From NCBI GenBank assembly GCA_031288635.1, contig JAITQZ010000080.1:1-10040 (forward strand): 10,040 bases of DNA, given 5' to 3'. How positions within the stretch are numbered: the first letter of the stretch is position 1; every line of letters begins with the position of its first letter. The position numbers were made by a program, and so were the translations under genes. The stretch is from Candidatus Peribacteria bacterium (GTDB lineage Bacteria > Patescibacteria > JAEDAM01 > Absconditabacterales > Absconditicoccaceae). A model generated the notes under the pieces. It saw only the letters and a list, made by a program, of their open reading frames with translations, was not told where the DNA came from and did not search any database. Positions 1 to 8,180 of this stretch are shown one piece after another.

Positions 1-2607
1 GATAGCGAAGGAAACGCCGCAGATGAAGTCATTAGAACTGTCATTGTTCAAGACACAGGAATGCCTGTCATCCTCCTAAGCGGAGACAATCCCCAATACG
101 TTGAAGTCCACACGCCATACCTGGAAGCAGGAGCAACGGTAAATGATAGTTATGATACAAATTTGACTGCTACCATCGATAGTAGCGAAGTAAACACGTG
201 AATACTAGGAACCTATCACGTCTACTATACCGCTATCGATAGTGCAGGAAATCACGCCCTCACGGGCGAGAGAACCGTCATTGTCAGAGACACCACCGCC
301 CCAGTCTTAACCTTGAACGGAAGCGGAGAAATCACCCTTGAAGTGCATTCTCCTTTCACTGACCAAGGAGCAAATCGGACGGACAACTACGACGGAACCT
401 GAACCGTTTCTGCTTTCTCTGGAACTGTTAACACGTGAAAAGTCGGAACCTACACGTTACAATACCGCCACACTGACACCAACGGCAACACGGGAAATAT
501 TGTCAGTAGAACCGTTCATATTGTTGATACCACAAAACCTATCTTAACCCTCAACGGAAGCGGAGAAATCACCCTCGAAATGCATTCTCCTTTCACCGAC
601 CAAGGAGCAAATCGGACGGACAACTACGACGGAACCTGAACCGTTTCTGCTTTCTCTGGAACTGTTAACACGTGAACCGTTGGAACCTACATTTTACAAT
701 ACCGCTACACTGACACCAACGGCAACACGGGAAATATTGTCAGTAGAACCGTTCACATTGTCGATACCACCGCTCCAATCATTATCTCCGTGACTCCAAA
801 TATCACCACACCAACCAATCAAAATATCACTCTTACCATTTCCGGAAGCGATGATGGAGTAGGAATTTCTGCTTTAAGTGGATATAGCTTTGATAACGGA
901 GCAACACGAGGAAAAAATACTACCACGTTCTCATCAAACACCACAGGAACTATTAAAGTCAGAGACGCTGTAGGAAATATCAGTAGTACAGGATTTAGTA
1001 TCAGTAATATAGATACTACTCCCCCTTACGCTACCAACATAACCTATACCCCAAACACTGCAACCAATGGAAGTATCAATATTACTTTGACTATTAGTGA
1101 ATTGGTACAGGACATTGTTGGTTGGACGATGAGCGGAAATGCAACCACTTGGACAAAGAGCTATGATAATAATATAGAAACCACAATTGACTTCTACGAC
1201 CTTGCAGGAAATGCGTGAACTACAGGAGTAAAAATTGACCGGATTGATACCAACAAACCGGGTATCAGCAATGTTGACTACACACCAGCTATTGCAACCA
1301 GTGGAAATGTCCTCGTAACTATTACAACAAATAAAGTTATCAATCAGCCTACCGGACGAAGTGGTGCTACCACAGGAACTGTCTTCACGAAAACCTACGA
1401 ACACAATGCGGATGACTTTTTCACCATTTCTGACCTAATAGGAAATACAGGAGCTGCAGAAGTACATATCAACTATATCGATAAAACAATACCAACAGCA
1501 AAAAATCTGACCTATAATCCTGCAGGCTATACCAATACAAATGTTGAAGTGACCTTAGAAACAAGTGAGCGAGTGTATCGTCCTGATGGATGGAGTGGCT
1601 CTGCAACGGGAACCGTTTTTACAAAAAGCTTTACAGGGAATACTACAGAGACAGTAGTCTTTTATGACCATGTAAATAATCAGGGTTCTACCGGTATTTC
1701 TATTACCCGAATTGATACTACTGCCATTATACCAACACTTACATATAGTCCTTCAACTGCAACATCTGAAAAGGTTACCGCAACAATTAGCTTCAACAAA
1801 ACTGGAGTTAGTATTGATAATAATAAAGGACTCCCTACATATACCTTTACAGATAATGGTAACTTTACATTCCTCTTCCATGATACAGCAGGGGATACAG
1901 GAAGTGCCATAGCTACAGTCACACGGATTACTCAAATCAAATGAATTACTTACCCTAGCTCTGCAATAAAACCTATCCATGATGTCTGTCCAAACGGAGA
2001 CTATAGTCCAAGCTACTATGACAATACCTGTGGAATAACACTAATCAATGAAGAACAAGAGCATAATTCAGCACAAGGGCAAAAAAATCAAGAAAATTCT
2101 GAATACCTTACTGCATACAAATGGGCATACCAGTATGGAATTACTACTATGGATACCTTTGAAAAAGCAAGAATCTCTGACGCTATTACCAGAGCTGAAA
2201 TGGCAAAGATGATTTCCGTTTTCGCTACTGAAGTACTTCACAAAATTCCCGATACAGAAAAAATAAAATGTGGTCAATTTAGTGACCTTTCTACAGCAAC
2301 TGAAGAACTTCAAACATATATCATCACATCTTGCCAGCTGGGATTAATGGGGATGGATGGTGATGGAATTGGAGTCCAAAAAACATTCTTCCCAACGAGA
2401 ACGATTACTAGAGCCGAAGCAGGAACAATCCTTTCTAGACTTTTACGAGGGACAACCTACGCTCCCCAGCCAGATGACGAAACCTACTACGACAGACATC
2501 TCCAAGCATTGAAAAACGCAGGCATTATGAAAGTCATCTCACAGCCTGAGATGCTAGAACTCAGAGGGAACATCCTACTAATGTTCTGGAGAATCACAAC
2601 AACATAA
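1..2607 (+). CDS. Giant Ig-repeat surface protein with C-terminal S-layer-homology-like region (5' end missing)
   Basis: The frame is open from the first base to a TAA at 2605-2607 if seven TGA codons (199, 400, 436, 637, 673, 1216, 1942) are read as glycine; 868 residues are visible. Residues 23-648 are tandem Ig-like domains: three 79-residue HYR/Big-like units with DNYDGT and GTYTLQYR motifs, then five units of about 72-83 residues with FYDLAGN and RIDT motifs. A short linker with CPNGDYSPSYYDNTC (two cysteines, probable disulfide) follows. The last 165 residues resemble S-layer homology modules: ITRAEMAKMISVFA, CQLGLMG, FFPTRTITRAEAGTILSRLL and a third weaker copy ending in ELRGNILLMFWR. 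Such repeat-plus-SLH-like proteins are typical extracellular or S-layer-anchored adhesins; the surface role is inferred. The N-terminus, with any signal peptide, lies outside the window. The gene is convergent with the GT8 gene, stop to stop 7 bases apart. Confidence 0.88.
67..777 (+). repeat. Three tandem 237-bp coding repeats (79 codons each)
   Basis: Units are 67-303, 304-540 and 541-777, all exactly 237 bases, so the reading frame is kept. Units two and three are about 92% identical by my hand count, with an uninterrupted identical run of roughly 79 bases (361-439 against 598-676). The first unit is clearly diverged. All three keep a TGA in the NT(UGA)xxGTY motif, at 199, 436 and 673; units two and three share a second TGA after DGT. 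They encode Ig-like domains of the surface protein. Confidence 0.9.
1027..1728 (+). repeat. Three tandem 234-bp diverged coding repeats (78 codons each)
   Basis: Units 1027-1260, 1261-1494 and 1495-1728 are each 78 codons. They are similar mainly at protein level: a start such as YTPNTAT or YNPAGYT, a central T-x-x-T-K-S/T-Y/F, an FYDLAGN-like segment and an IDT ending. A longer related unit precedes them (778-1026, 83 codons) and a shorter one follows (1729-1944, 72 codons). They form a second Ig-like domain family, distinct from the 79-codon units upstream. Confidence 0.75.
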
Positions 2608-2614
2608 AAGACGT

Positions 2615-3553
2615 TTAAGCAAACTGCTTTTTATACTTCTTTTTCACCCGTAAAAAGATTCTTTTGATAAAACGAGAGACCGCCTTGTTCTGGATGATAA
2701 AAAACACAAAACTATAATAGCAATACTTTATCACCTCCCTCCACGTCCACCAAGGCGACATAAAAAGATACTTGTAATAAAACAAGGTCTTGGGATTAGT
2801 AGAAAACCAATGCCAAGGTTTCTGTTTCCCTACAAAATGCATTACGACATCGTTATGGTCTACACGCTCATCCAAAGTTGCCGTCTCTTCCTGCACAGAA
2901 TAACGAATATTGTAAAAGACTGTCGACCAGTCCCGTTTATTGTCCAACAACAAATAGTCTCTTCAAAACACAGCATTGAGAGCCTCTTCATCGCCCAACG
3001 TCAGCGTCTCGTAATGCTCCTTGATATAGTCCAAAGCCTTTTGGGTAATCTGTTGCTTTTTCCGCTGCGTTAAATTGATTAACAAAACTCCCACATTTCC
3101 CGTAGGTCAAAACCCTTCCACAACAGGTTTTTGCTGCTTCTGGTCAAAATAGGTATGGAAATAACGAGCCATCCCAATGGTATACTTCCCCAAATCTGTC
3201 TCTCGGAGCGGAGCAATATCCGTATTGACGATAATATCCCCATCCAAATACAGAATTTTTTCTACCTCAATATATTCTGGCATAAAGAGCCTAAAATACG
3301 TCTCAATCCCCGGATATCCACAGACTTTTATCCCTTCCAGTTTTTTACGGTCTATAGGCAAAATCTGCAACGAATGTCCCACTAAGAGACGACGAAGTTT
3401 CTGCTCATTTTCCCTAGAAGCGAAATCACAAATCAGAAAAACGCTGAGCGTGTAATCGGGATGAAGATTGCAGAGAATAGATTGCAACGCTACTCCAATA
3501 TACGGGATATAGGCATTATTCCCACAGAAACAGAGATTGATTGTTTTTTTCAT
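2615..3553 (-). CDS. Glycosyltransferase family 8 protein
   Basis: Predicted 312-residue retaining glycosyltransferase that would move a sugar from a nucleotide-sugar donor (probably UDP-hexose) to a glycan acceptor. The start MKKTINLCFCGNNAYIPYIG is the GT8 nucleotide-binding strand. YLDGDIIVNTD at about 102-112 carries the DxD metal site (D104, D106). GNVGVLLINL matches the usual YFNAGVLLINL strand, and HFVGKQKPW near the C-terminus matches the conserved HxxGxxKPW. Two TGA codons (3107-3109, giving GFGPTG, and 2963-2965, giving AVFGRDY) must be read as glycine; otherwise the catalytic domain is split. The basic C-terminus (RVKKKYKKQ) could hold the enzyme at the membrane. It starts 44 bases after the pyruvyl transferase stop on the same strand, so the two are probably co-transcribed. 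The acceptor is unknown. No Shine-Dalgarno is visible. Confidence 0.88.
2617..2632. terminator. Weak hairpin with T tract after the surface-protein gene
   Basis: AAGCA and TGCTT form a 5-bp stem around a 3-base loop, followed by TTT; a second T-rich run lies at 2637-2644. It sits just past the TAA at 2607, but inside the last codons of the opposing GT8 gene. The stem is short, so function is uncertain. Confidence 0.3.
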
Positions 3554-3597
3554 CAGCTAGAAGATAAGAAACTAAAACACGTAATAAAACAGATTGA

Positions 3598-4620
3598 TTA
3601 CAAAACCTGCTCAATGACCTCTTTCATTTTGAAAAGTTTATGTTGATGCGTAGCTACTTTCATCGGAGAAATAACAATCTCCGTCGGCACTCCCAAAAAA
3701 CTCGCTACTAAAAACAAATGCAGTCTACTACAAATCACCTTTTCACTCTGTTGAAGGATTTGAACAAACTGCGAAAAGGGGTCTCGTTGCAACACCTTCA
3801 GAGCAACCGTATGCTGCAAAGATGCTTCTATCGCTTTAATATGAGCAGCATCCGCCGGAGAGACAGGGACATAATACACTTCATATCCCTGTGCTAAATA
3901 CGGGCTCATCTGCTCTTTCAGTCGAGGACAAAAAGCTGTACTCGTGATATTGATGACAATAAACGGTTGCTCAATTTTTGGCACAGCGGGAACTTTCTTT
4001 CGGTCATAGGCAAAATAACTGGTATCCATAAAAAACTCCACATTATCATATCAAAACTGCTGTACCTCTTTCACCGTCTGAAAATCACGAAGATACAAAT
4101 ACGTACTACGTTGAAGGAGAAAACGAAGCAACCGTTGCTTTCATCTACTCTTCGGGATTTGAATGCCTCACATCACATACAAAAACCCTTTTTTCCCTAC
4201 TTTACGAAAACATCTCGCTAACAAAAACGGTCGCATACTCACCAGTCGATACCGATACGACGTCCTGCTCTCTTCTGTTAAAATCTCTCCCCCGCCAAGA
4301 ATGACCGTATCCGTAGTCCGAAAATACATCAACTCTTTCAATCCGCCTTTTTTCAGCCATTGAAAAGCTGACCTTGGACCTTTGGGAATTTCGTGAATAA
4401 AAACAATCTGCTGAATATCAATAAACTGAGAAAAAAATGCTGATAACCATTTCGGGTCATAACAAGAAATAATAATCTGCTTTTTCTGGGCAAGAAGCAA
4501 TTTCACCGTTCACAAAAGAATGAGTTCATCTCCCATATTTTTATAGGACCGATTCCCAATAATGAGCACCGTTTTCCCGTGAATAGTGAGGGTTGGAGAA
4601 AGGAGATTGTCCGTACGCAT
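3598..4620 (-). CDS. Polysaccharide pyruvyl transferase family protein (CsaB-like)
   Basis: A 340-residue protein when four TGA codons (4510, 4168, 4141, 4051) are read as glycine. The start is the ATG at 4618-4620; a TAG lies in frame four codons upstream. Family features in order: GNRSYKNMGDELILLG at about 22-37, the usual GxxxNxGDE entry of pyruvyl transferases, whose last G is a TGA; DTVILGGGEIL, the GGG loop; GKKGFLYVMGGIQIP; LYLRDFQTVKEV, matching the family LRDxxS segment; then FFMDTSYFA and SRLHLFLVASFLGVP, the conserved RLHxxxxA...GVP block near the end. CsaB-type enzymes add ketal pyruvate from phosphoenolpyruvate to secondary-wall polysaccharide, and that modification anchors SLH-domain proteins. 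An SLH-like protein ends about 1 kb away, so this role is attractive here but inferred. The sequence is divergent, and another pyruvylated glycan is possible. Confidence 0.85.
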
Positions 4621-4626
4621 ACGTTG

Positions 4627-4654
4627 ATACTATCTTTCCCTACCAGAAAAGCAA
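4627..4654 (-). promoter_or_regulatory. Candidate promoter of the pyruvyl transferase/GT8 operon
   Basis: On the minus strand TTGCTT (4649-4654) and TAGTAT (4627-4632) are separated by 16 bases. The -10 box ends only 6 bases before the ATG, so the message would be nearly leaderless. The match is moderate and other placements are possible in this AT-rich gap. Confidence 0.35.
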
Positions 4655-4666
4655 GAAAAAAATGCC

Positions 4667-4695
4667 TTGCTATCCGACTACAAAAACAATATACT
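4667..4695 (+). promoter_or_regulatory. Sigma70-type promoter of the small membrane-protein gene
   Basis: TTGCTA (4667-4672), 17-base spacer, TATACT (4690-4695). Transcription would start near 4702, about 20 bases before the ATG. The leader is A-rich (AAATAAAAAG just before the start) with no Shine-Dalgarno. Confidence 0.6.
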
Positions 4696-4721
4696 AAGCC
4701 AAACATAAATAAATAAAAAGT

Positions 4722-4970
4722 ATGAAACCACTAAAAGAAAAATTCAACAGAATAAAAGAAGAAATGAAAAATCCTGCTTCCAGAAAACGTATCCAGCAAT
4801 ATTTACTTAGGAAAGATAATCGACCTTGGTTGATTGCTGCAGGAGCAGGATTTATTATCCCAGGTCCCTTTGGACTAGGGGTTGTAGCAGTCTTTGCTAT
4901 CGCAAAATGGAAAGAACTTTTCCCAGACTCAGAGACAAAGGACGATTGATTTCAGTTGTCCTTTTTCTAA
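4722..4970 (+). CDS. Small membrane protein of unknown function
   Basis: An 82-residue protein if the TGA at 4947-4949 is glycine and the TAA at 4968-4970 is the stop; it would be 75 residues if that TGA stops. A highly basic, helical first 35 residues (MKPLKEKFNRIKEEMK, RKRIQQYLLRK) precedes one hydrophobic segment at about 36-61 containing GFIIPGPFGLG, then an acidic tail. The PGP turn inside a membrane segment recalls small PGPGW-type transmembrane proteins, but the match is too weak to name it. It is likely a single-span or hairpin inner-membrane protein with its basic end in the cytoplasm. Its 3' end is unusual: a terminator hairpin overlaps the last codons, and its TAA overlaps the stop of the convergent HAD gene. 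Confidence 0.7.
4937..4966 (+). terminator. Intrinsic terminator overlapping the end of the small membrane-protein gene
   Basis: AAAGGACGA (4937-4945) pairs with TTGTCCTTT (4956-4964), one G-T pair, 10-base loop, T run 4962-4966. The TGA of the small gene is in the loop, and its first UAA (4968-4970) lies beyond the T run. Confidence 0.7.
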
Positions 4971-5575
4971 CACGCTACTCCTAATGTTTTCAAATGAGCA
5001 ACATAGTCTGCCACATCTCTAAATACAAAAGTGGAAATTCAGAGTTCTCTAGCACCTACCAAATTTGCTGCTTTATCGTCAGCGTACACAATCTCTTCTG
5101 GTCTATATCCAGAGGTATCAATCAATATATTAAAGATAGCTCTATCTGGTTTCAGAACTCCCACTTCATATGAAAAAACTGGTACATCAAACCAAGATAA
5201 AAAACCGAATTTCTGGTCAAGTTCACGAATTCTTGTAGGAAAATTATTGGAACAGATACAGAGTGTATACCCGTTTACTTTGAGTTTTCTCACCAATTCC
5301 TCCACCTCGGGGTTTATTTCATAACTTTCTCTGAGGAGTGAAAAAATCTCTTCATTGGACAACGTGAGATTAAGCTCTGATTTTGCTCGGGCTCGATAGC
5401 CGTCTTCTGTCAATTTTCCTGCCTTAAAGTCTCTCATCTGCAGAGACAAAGCCAAAATACTATCCCTCTGTTCTTTTGCTACCAGAGGTGCCAGCTTTGC
5501 TTTGAACGTCTGAAAACTCGTATCCGTAAAGAGCATTCCATCCAAATCGACACAAATTGCTTTGATAGTAGACAT
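4967..5575 (-). CDS. HAD-superfamily hydrolase
   Basis: A 202-residue haloacid-dehalogenase-like phosphatase. Motif I is VDLDGMLFTD (nucleophile D10, acid/base D12). A helical cap covers roughly 20-95. Motif II is CICSNN (S109), motif III is GVLKPDRAIF (K142), and motif IV is IVYADDKAANLVGAREL (D166, D167). The TGA at 5039-5041 follows GAREL; reading it as glycine gives GARELGISTFVF and a complete C-terminal strand and helix ending LKTLGVAC before TAG. GAxxLG is the family-typical sequence, so this is one of the best proofs of the recoding. Members of this group hydrolyse small phosphorylated metabolites, often sugar phosphates; the substrate is not predictable. Its ATG is 2 bases after the methyltransferase stop, so it is the last gene of the operon. 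Its stop overlaps the convergent small gene. Confidence 0.9.
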
Positions 5576-5577
5576 TT

Positions 5578-6189
5578 TTATGTATTACAAACAAGTAAAT
5601 CACCGGTATGGTCCGATTTATCATATAAGGAAACGATTTCAGTCTGAAAAAAAGCTGACTCCGCCAGTTCTTGCAGTTCCTCCGTACTACGCTTATACTG
5701 CTGAATTTTGAAGTTTCTGTTGTTCGCAGTCCACTCAAATGCCCTTCTCTGAAAGAAATGCCCAATAAAAAGCTTCCCCTCCGACCTCAAAATACGATAT
5801 GCTTCAGAAAAGAACGTTTCCAGATGCTCAAGATGCTCCGTAGTAAAAAAACTGACCGCGACATCAAACGTATCGTCCTCCAAGGGCAGCTTTTTTTCAA
5901 GGTCAGCTACTAAATGTTTTGCTCCTCTAGGATGATGCAGCAACATCTCCTTGGAAATATCCAGAGCAACATATGCACCGTGAGGAATTTCGTTTAACTG
6001 GTAAAACATCCTCCCATCCCCAGCCCCAAGGTCAATAATATCAAAGCTGGACTTGCGAGGAAGAAAACGCAGAAAGTTGATACGATAAAAGGTATTCAAA
6101 TGCTTGTGATGTTGACCGTATTGGTCAGCAACGGCATCATATCCAGCCTTTGGAGCGAGGATTTCCGTATGTTTGCTATCGTAAGTCAT
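5578..6189 (-). CDS. Class I SAM-dependent methyltransferase
   Basis: A 203-residue protein with no in-frame TGA. AGYDAVADQYGQHH at 15-28 is the usual lead-in of the Methyltransf_11/25 group. IIDLGAGDGR (51-60) is motif I, binding S-adenosylmethionine; D77 in VALDIS is the residue expected to bind the ribose. LPLEDDTFDVAVSFFTTEHL holds motifs II and III around residue 110, and AYRILRSEGKLFIGHF is the strand after the core helix. The start ATG at 6187-6189 is set by an in-frame TAA six codons upstream. The gene begins 15 bases after the GT8 stop and ends 2 bases before the HAD start. Between a glycosyltransferase and a phosphatase it may methylate a sugar or lipid-linked glycan intermediate, but a small-molecule or protein substrate is equally possible. 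Confidence 0.9.
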   Translation of the reverse strand: MTYDSKHTEILAPKAGYDAVADQYGQHHKHLNTFYRINFLRFLPRKSSFDIIDLGAGDGRMFYQLNEIPHGAYVALDISKEMLLHHPRGAKHLVADLEKKLPLEDDTFDVAVSFFTTEHLEHLETFFSEAYRILRSEGKLFIGHFFQRRAFEWTANNRNFKIQQYKRSTEELQELAESAFFQTEIVSLYDKSDHTGDLLVCNT

Positions 6190-6204
6190 CAGAAGTCTAG
6201 TAAA

Positions 6205-7218
6205 TTAAAAAAGCTTTTTCACGGTCTGCTTCAATCTTTTGGGCAATCAGATAATGTGATGAGAAAAAATATTTCCCACATATGCTCCTCTCTCCCCACC
6301 AAACACTTCTCAAACCCACACACAAACAAAGTTGAAAGAGCTATACAAAAAAACCACCCAATCCTTTGGTCAAAGGTCAAAGTCTTTCCATTTGGTTTTT
6401 GCTAAATAAGAAGCATACAACCTCGCAATCCCCAAAGGAACAATACGAGGCTTGAGAAAAGGCCTATTTACCGTATGTAAAATCGCAGCCTTTTTATAGT
6501 CATATGGGAGAAAATAAGGTCTATAAATCAGACAATTCATCTGATAAGGCATAATTTTGATATGCCCTTTGAAAAGCAAATTGAGATAATCCTGGTCATA
6601 ATGTGTCAAAACCTCTCCATACTGCTCATTGACACGAAGAAGTGCTTTTTCCCAATTCGCAGCCGTAAAAACAGGAATATTAATCAAAAGTACCCCAGAA
6701 TTGATATATCTATCCACTCCAAGGGTCTGCTTTTTCCGATACCTCATCCAACTCACATCCAAAACCCCCGCTAAAGCATTTCCCTCAAAATTCACAGAAT
6801 ACAGCGAAGACACATCATTAATGATTAACGTATCACAATCCAGATAGAGAATACGCCCTTTAATCTCTGGAAACACGATAGCAAAAAACATCCTATAAAA
6901 AATCGTGAACGGTCGTGTCCCCTTCTTATCCCAAATGAGCAGGTCTTGCAACGATTTTGGGATGATGTCTCCCAGTTTCCCAATAAAAAAATGCAAATGC
7001 TGCCCATAAAGACTCGCAATACGTTCTAATTCCACCTGATTTTCTTCAGCCAAAGAAGTGGAAATAATATACACGTGCAACGTATGTTTTTTATGAGTTT
7101 CAAACAAAGAAAAAAGACTGACTCCCAAGTGTCTAGAATACTGATTATTTGCTTCATCTACACAGTAGAGGATTTGCATTTCTGCCATCGCTGTTTGAAA
7201 TAAGGTAAATTCGGACAC
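6205..7218 (-). CDS. Glycosyltransferase family 8 protein (second copy)
   Basis: Counted from the first possible start (GTG 7216-7218) the protein has 337 residues; ATG codons at 7186-7188 (MAEMQILYC) or 7177-7179 fit the family start better. YCVDEANNQYSRHLGVSLFS is the GT8 N-terminal strand. RILYLDCDTLI carries the DxD metal site (D127, D129), RYINSGVLLINI the NSG loop, and HYDQDYLNLLF the DQD motif. ILHTVNRPF stands where HFxGxxKPW is usual, so the donor side is slightly atypical. Three TGA codons (6370, 6310, 6247) read as glycine add a 55-residue tail, rich in aromatic residues and ending RLKQTVKKLF, up to a TAA only 15 bases from the methyltransferase start. This fits tight operon packing. 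It is not a close copy of the other GT8 here: conserved motifs differ in wording. Sugar and acceptor are unknown. Confidence 0.87.
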
Positions 7219-7617
7219 CTAAAAAAAGATTTTTCCCGTATCAGACTTTTTTTCTTTCTTGAGCTGTTTATGGATTTTTTCCTCTAAATTTGGGTCAGGC
7301 TCTTTTAGATAAGAAGATAATTCGGAGCTCTTTTCTGAGGCCTTTTTGATATGCACATAATATTTGCTGAGTTCAGCCACAACGTCATTGAGTTCATCAT
7401 TCTTCGTGAGCAATTCCCCTGCTTTGGACTTTAGAATGTCATTTTGAGCAGTAAACTCTTCCAATTCTTCTTGGAGATATTGAATTTGCTTATTGGCTTC
7501 TTTCAGATGAGAACGCAATTCGCTAACCGTATCTTTATATTGATAGCGAAGATAAAAAATAAAGTACCCAATACCCATTCAAAGCAAGACAGAAGTGATA
7601 AGATAGGCAGTTTGCAT
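7219..7617 (-). CDS. Membrane-anchored coiled-coil protein of unknown function
   Basis: A 132-residue protein from ATG 7615-7617. Residues 3-23 form one hydrophobic span (LITSVLLGMGIGYFIFYL; the first G of GMG is the TGA at 7579-7581). Starting at the later ATG instead would delete half the membrane span, which supports reading through the UGA. Residues about 27-95 are a charged heptad-rich helix (SELRSHLKEANKQIQYLQEE, then LLTKNDELNDVVAEL), a strong coiled coil facing the cytoplasm by the positive-inside pattern. The tail is Lys-rich (KQLKKEKKSD). It has the general shape of RmuC N-termini or envelope scaffold proteins, but no specific family is recognised. It is the first gene of the operon. 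Its TAG is directly followed by the GT8 open frame in the same phase, so it may scaffold that enzyme. Confidence 0.78.
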
Positions 7618-7676
7618 AAGGGAGAAAAACAGAAATAAAAAGCAGAGGTTTTCAAGAGGTCTGAAAATTCCCTTTC

Positions 7677-7704
7677 TTTGTACACAAAATCCCCCCATTT
7701 TCAA
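7677..7704 (-). promoter_or_regulatory. Candidate promoter of the coiled-coil/GT8/methyltransferase/HAD operon
   Basis: On the minus strand TTGAAA (7699-7704), 16-base spacer, TACAAA (7677-7682), giving a leader of about 50 bases. The spacer holds a small dyad, AAAAT-CCCCCC-ATTTT on the plus strand (7686-7701). The -35 fits well and the -10 only moderately. Confidence 0.4.
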
Positions 7705-7744
7705 GTACATCGTAAGCTCATCACCTTTCTACTAAAATTTTATC

Positions 7745-7773
7745 TTGACTTTAGATATATATATCCCTATAAT
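7745..7773 (+). promoter_or_regulatory. Near-consensus sigma70 promoter of the putative lipoprotein gene
   Basis: TTGACT (7745-7750), exactly 17 bases, TATAAT (7768-7773). This is the best promoter match in the window. The start site would be near 7780, with an A-rich leader of about 43 bases containing AAATAAAAAG and no Shine-Dalgarno. Confidence 0.8.
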
Positions 7774-7822
7774 AGGAAAATATAAACAAAAAAATAGGTC
7801 AAATTAAATAAAAAGCGAAAAA

Positions 7823-8152
7823 ATGAAAAAAGTATTTGTATTGGGAATGATAATTTCCCTCTGTGTAAGTTGCACAGTCAAAACAAGGGACATCAGAGAC
7901 GAAAAAAGCTTCAGCGACGAAGCAGGAAATCGTTATGCAGTCAATGCAGAGTACTATGGGAAAGCCTCCATTGAACATTTTGGGGAAAATGTATACCGAT
8001 TTACCGTCTCCCAAATGGATTACGAGAAAGCTCTAGCAACATTTCTCAAAAATCATCCCGATTTGGAGGTATCAACAGCCCTTCCACAAGGTGGGGGAAA
8101 ATTCTACCACATAAAGTGGTATTCCATTACCTTCCGAAAAAAATCGGAATGA
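7823..8152 (+). CDS. Small putative lipoprotein of unknown function
   Basis: 109 residues up to the TGA at 8150-8152. The N-terminus MKKVFVLGMIISLCVSC is a short basic-hydrophobic signal sequence with a lipobox-like LCVSC; C17 would be the lipidated cysteine. A cysteine at -3 is atypical, so plain secretion is the alternative. The mature part has no recognised family; it alternates aromatic and charged residues (YYGKASIEHFGENVYRFTV, HIKWYSITFRKK), suggesting a small beta-rich domain. It has its own strong promoter and a strong terminator 29 bases past the TGA, so it looks monocistronic. Under code 25 the frame would not stop at that TGA but run about 400 bases through the terminator and antisense to HU, ending near 8557. 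The end given assumes that UGA terminates or that the A7 run at 8137-8143 hides a frameshift. The N-terminal part is confident; the end is not. Confidence 0.65.
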   Translation: MKKVFVLGMIISLCVSCTVKTRDIRDEKSFSDEAGNRYAVNAEYYGKASIEHFGENVYRFTVSQMDYEKALATFLKNHPDLEVSTALPQGGGKFYHIKWYSITFRKKSE

Positions 8153-8180
8153 CCCGGACAAAGAGACTTCCAAAAACCCA

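Noticed and set aside
934..1404. 156-codon minus-strand frame
   Set aside because: A shadow of the repeat-rich surface gene; Ser/Cys-rich with no recognisable motif.
67..1728. CRISPR-like or noncoding tandem array
   Set aside because: The repeats are multiples of three, continuous without spacers, and encode Ig-like domains.
338..2607. Stop codons breaking the surface-protein gene into pseudogene fragments
   Set aside because: All internal stops are TGA; the frame, repeat period and domain motifs continue exactly across them.
4503..4706. 67-codon minus-strand frame upstream of the pyruvyl transferase
   Set aside because: It is in a different frame overlapping the true N-terminus, which is found in the other frame through a TGA codon.
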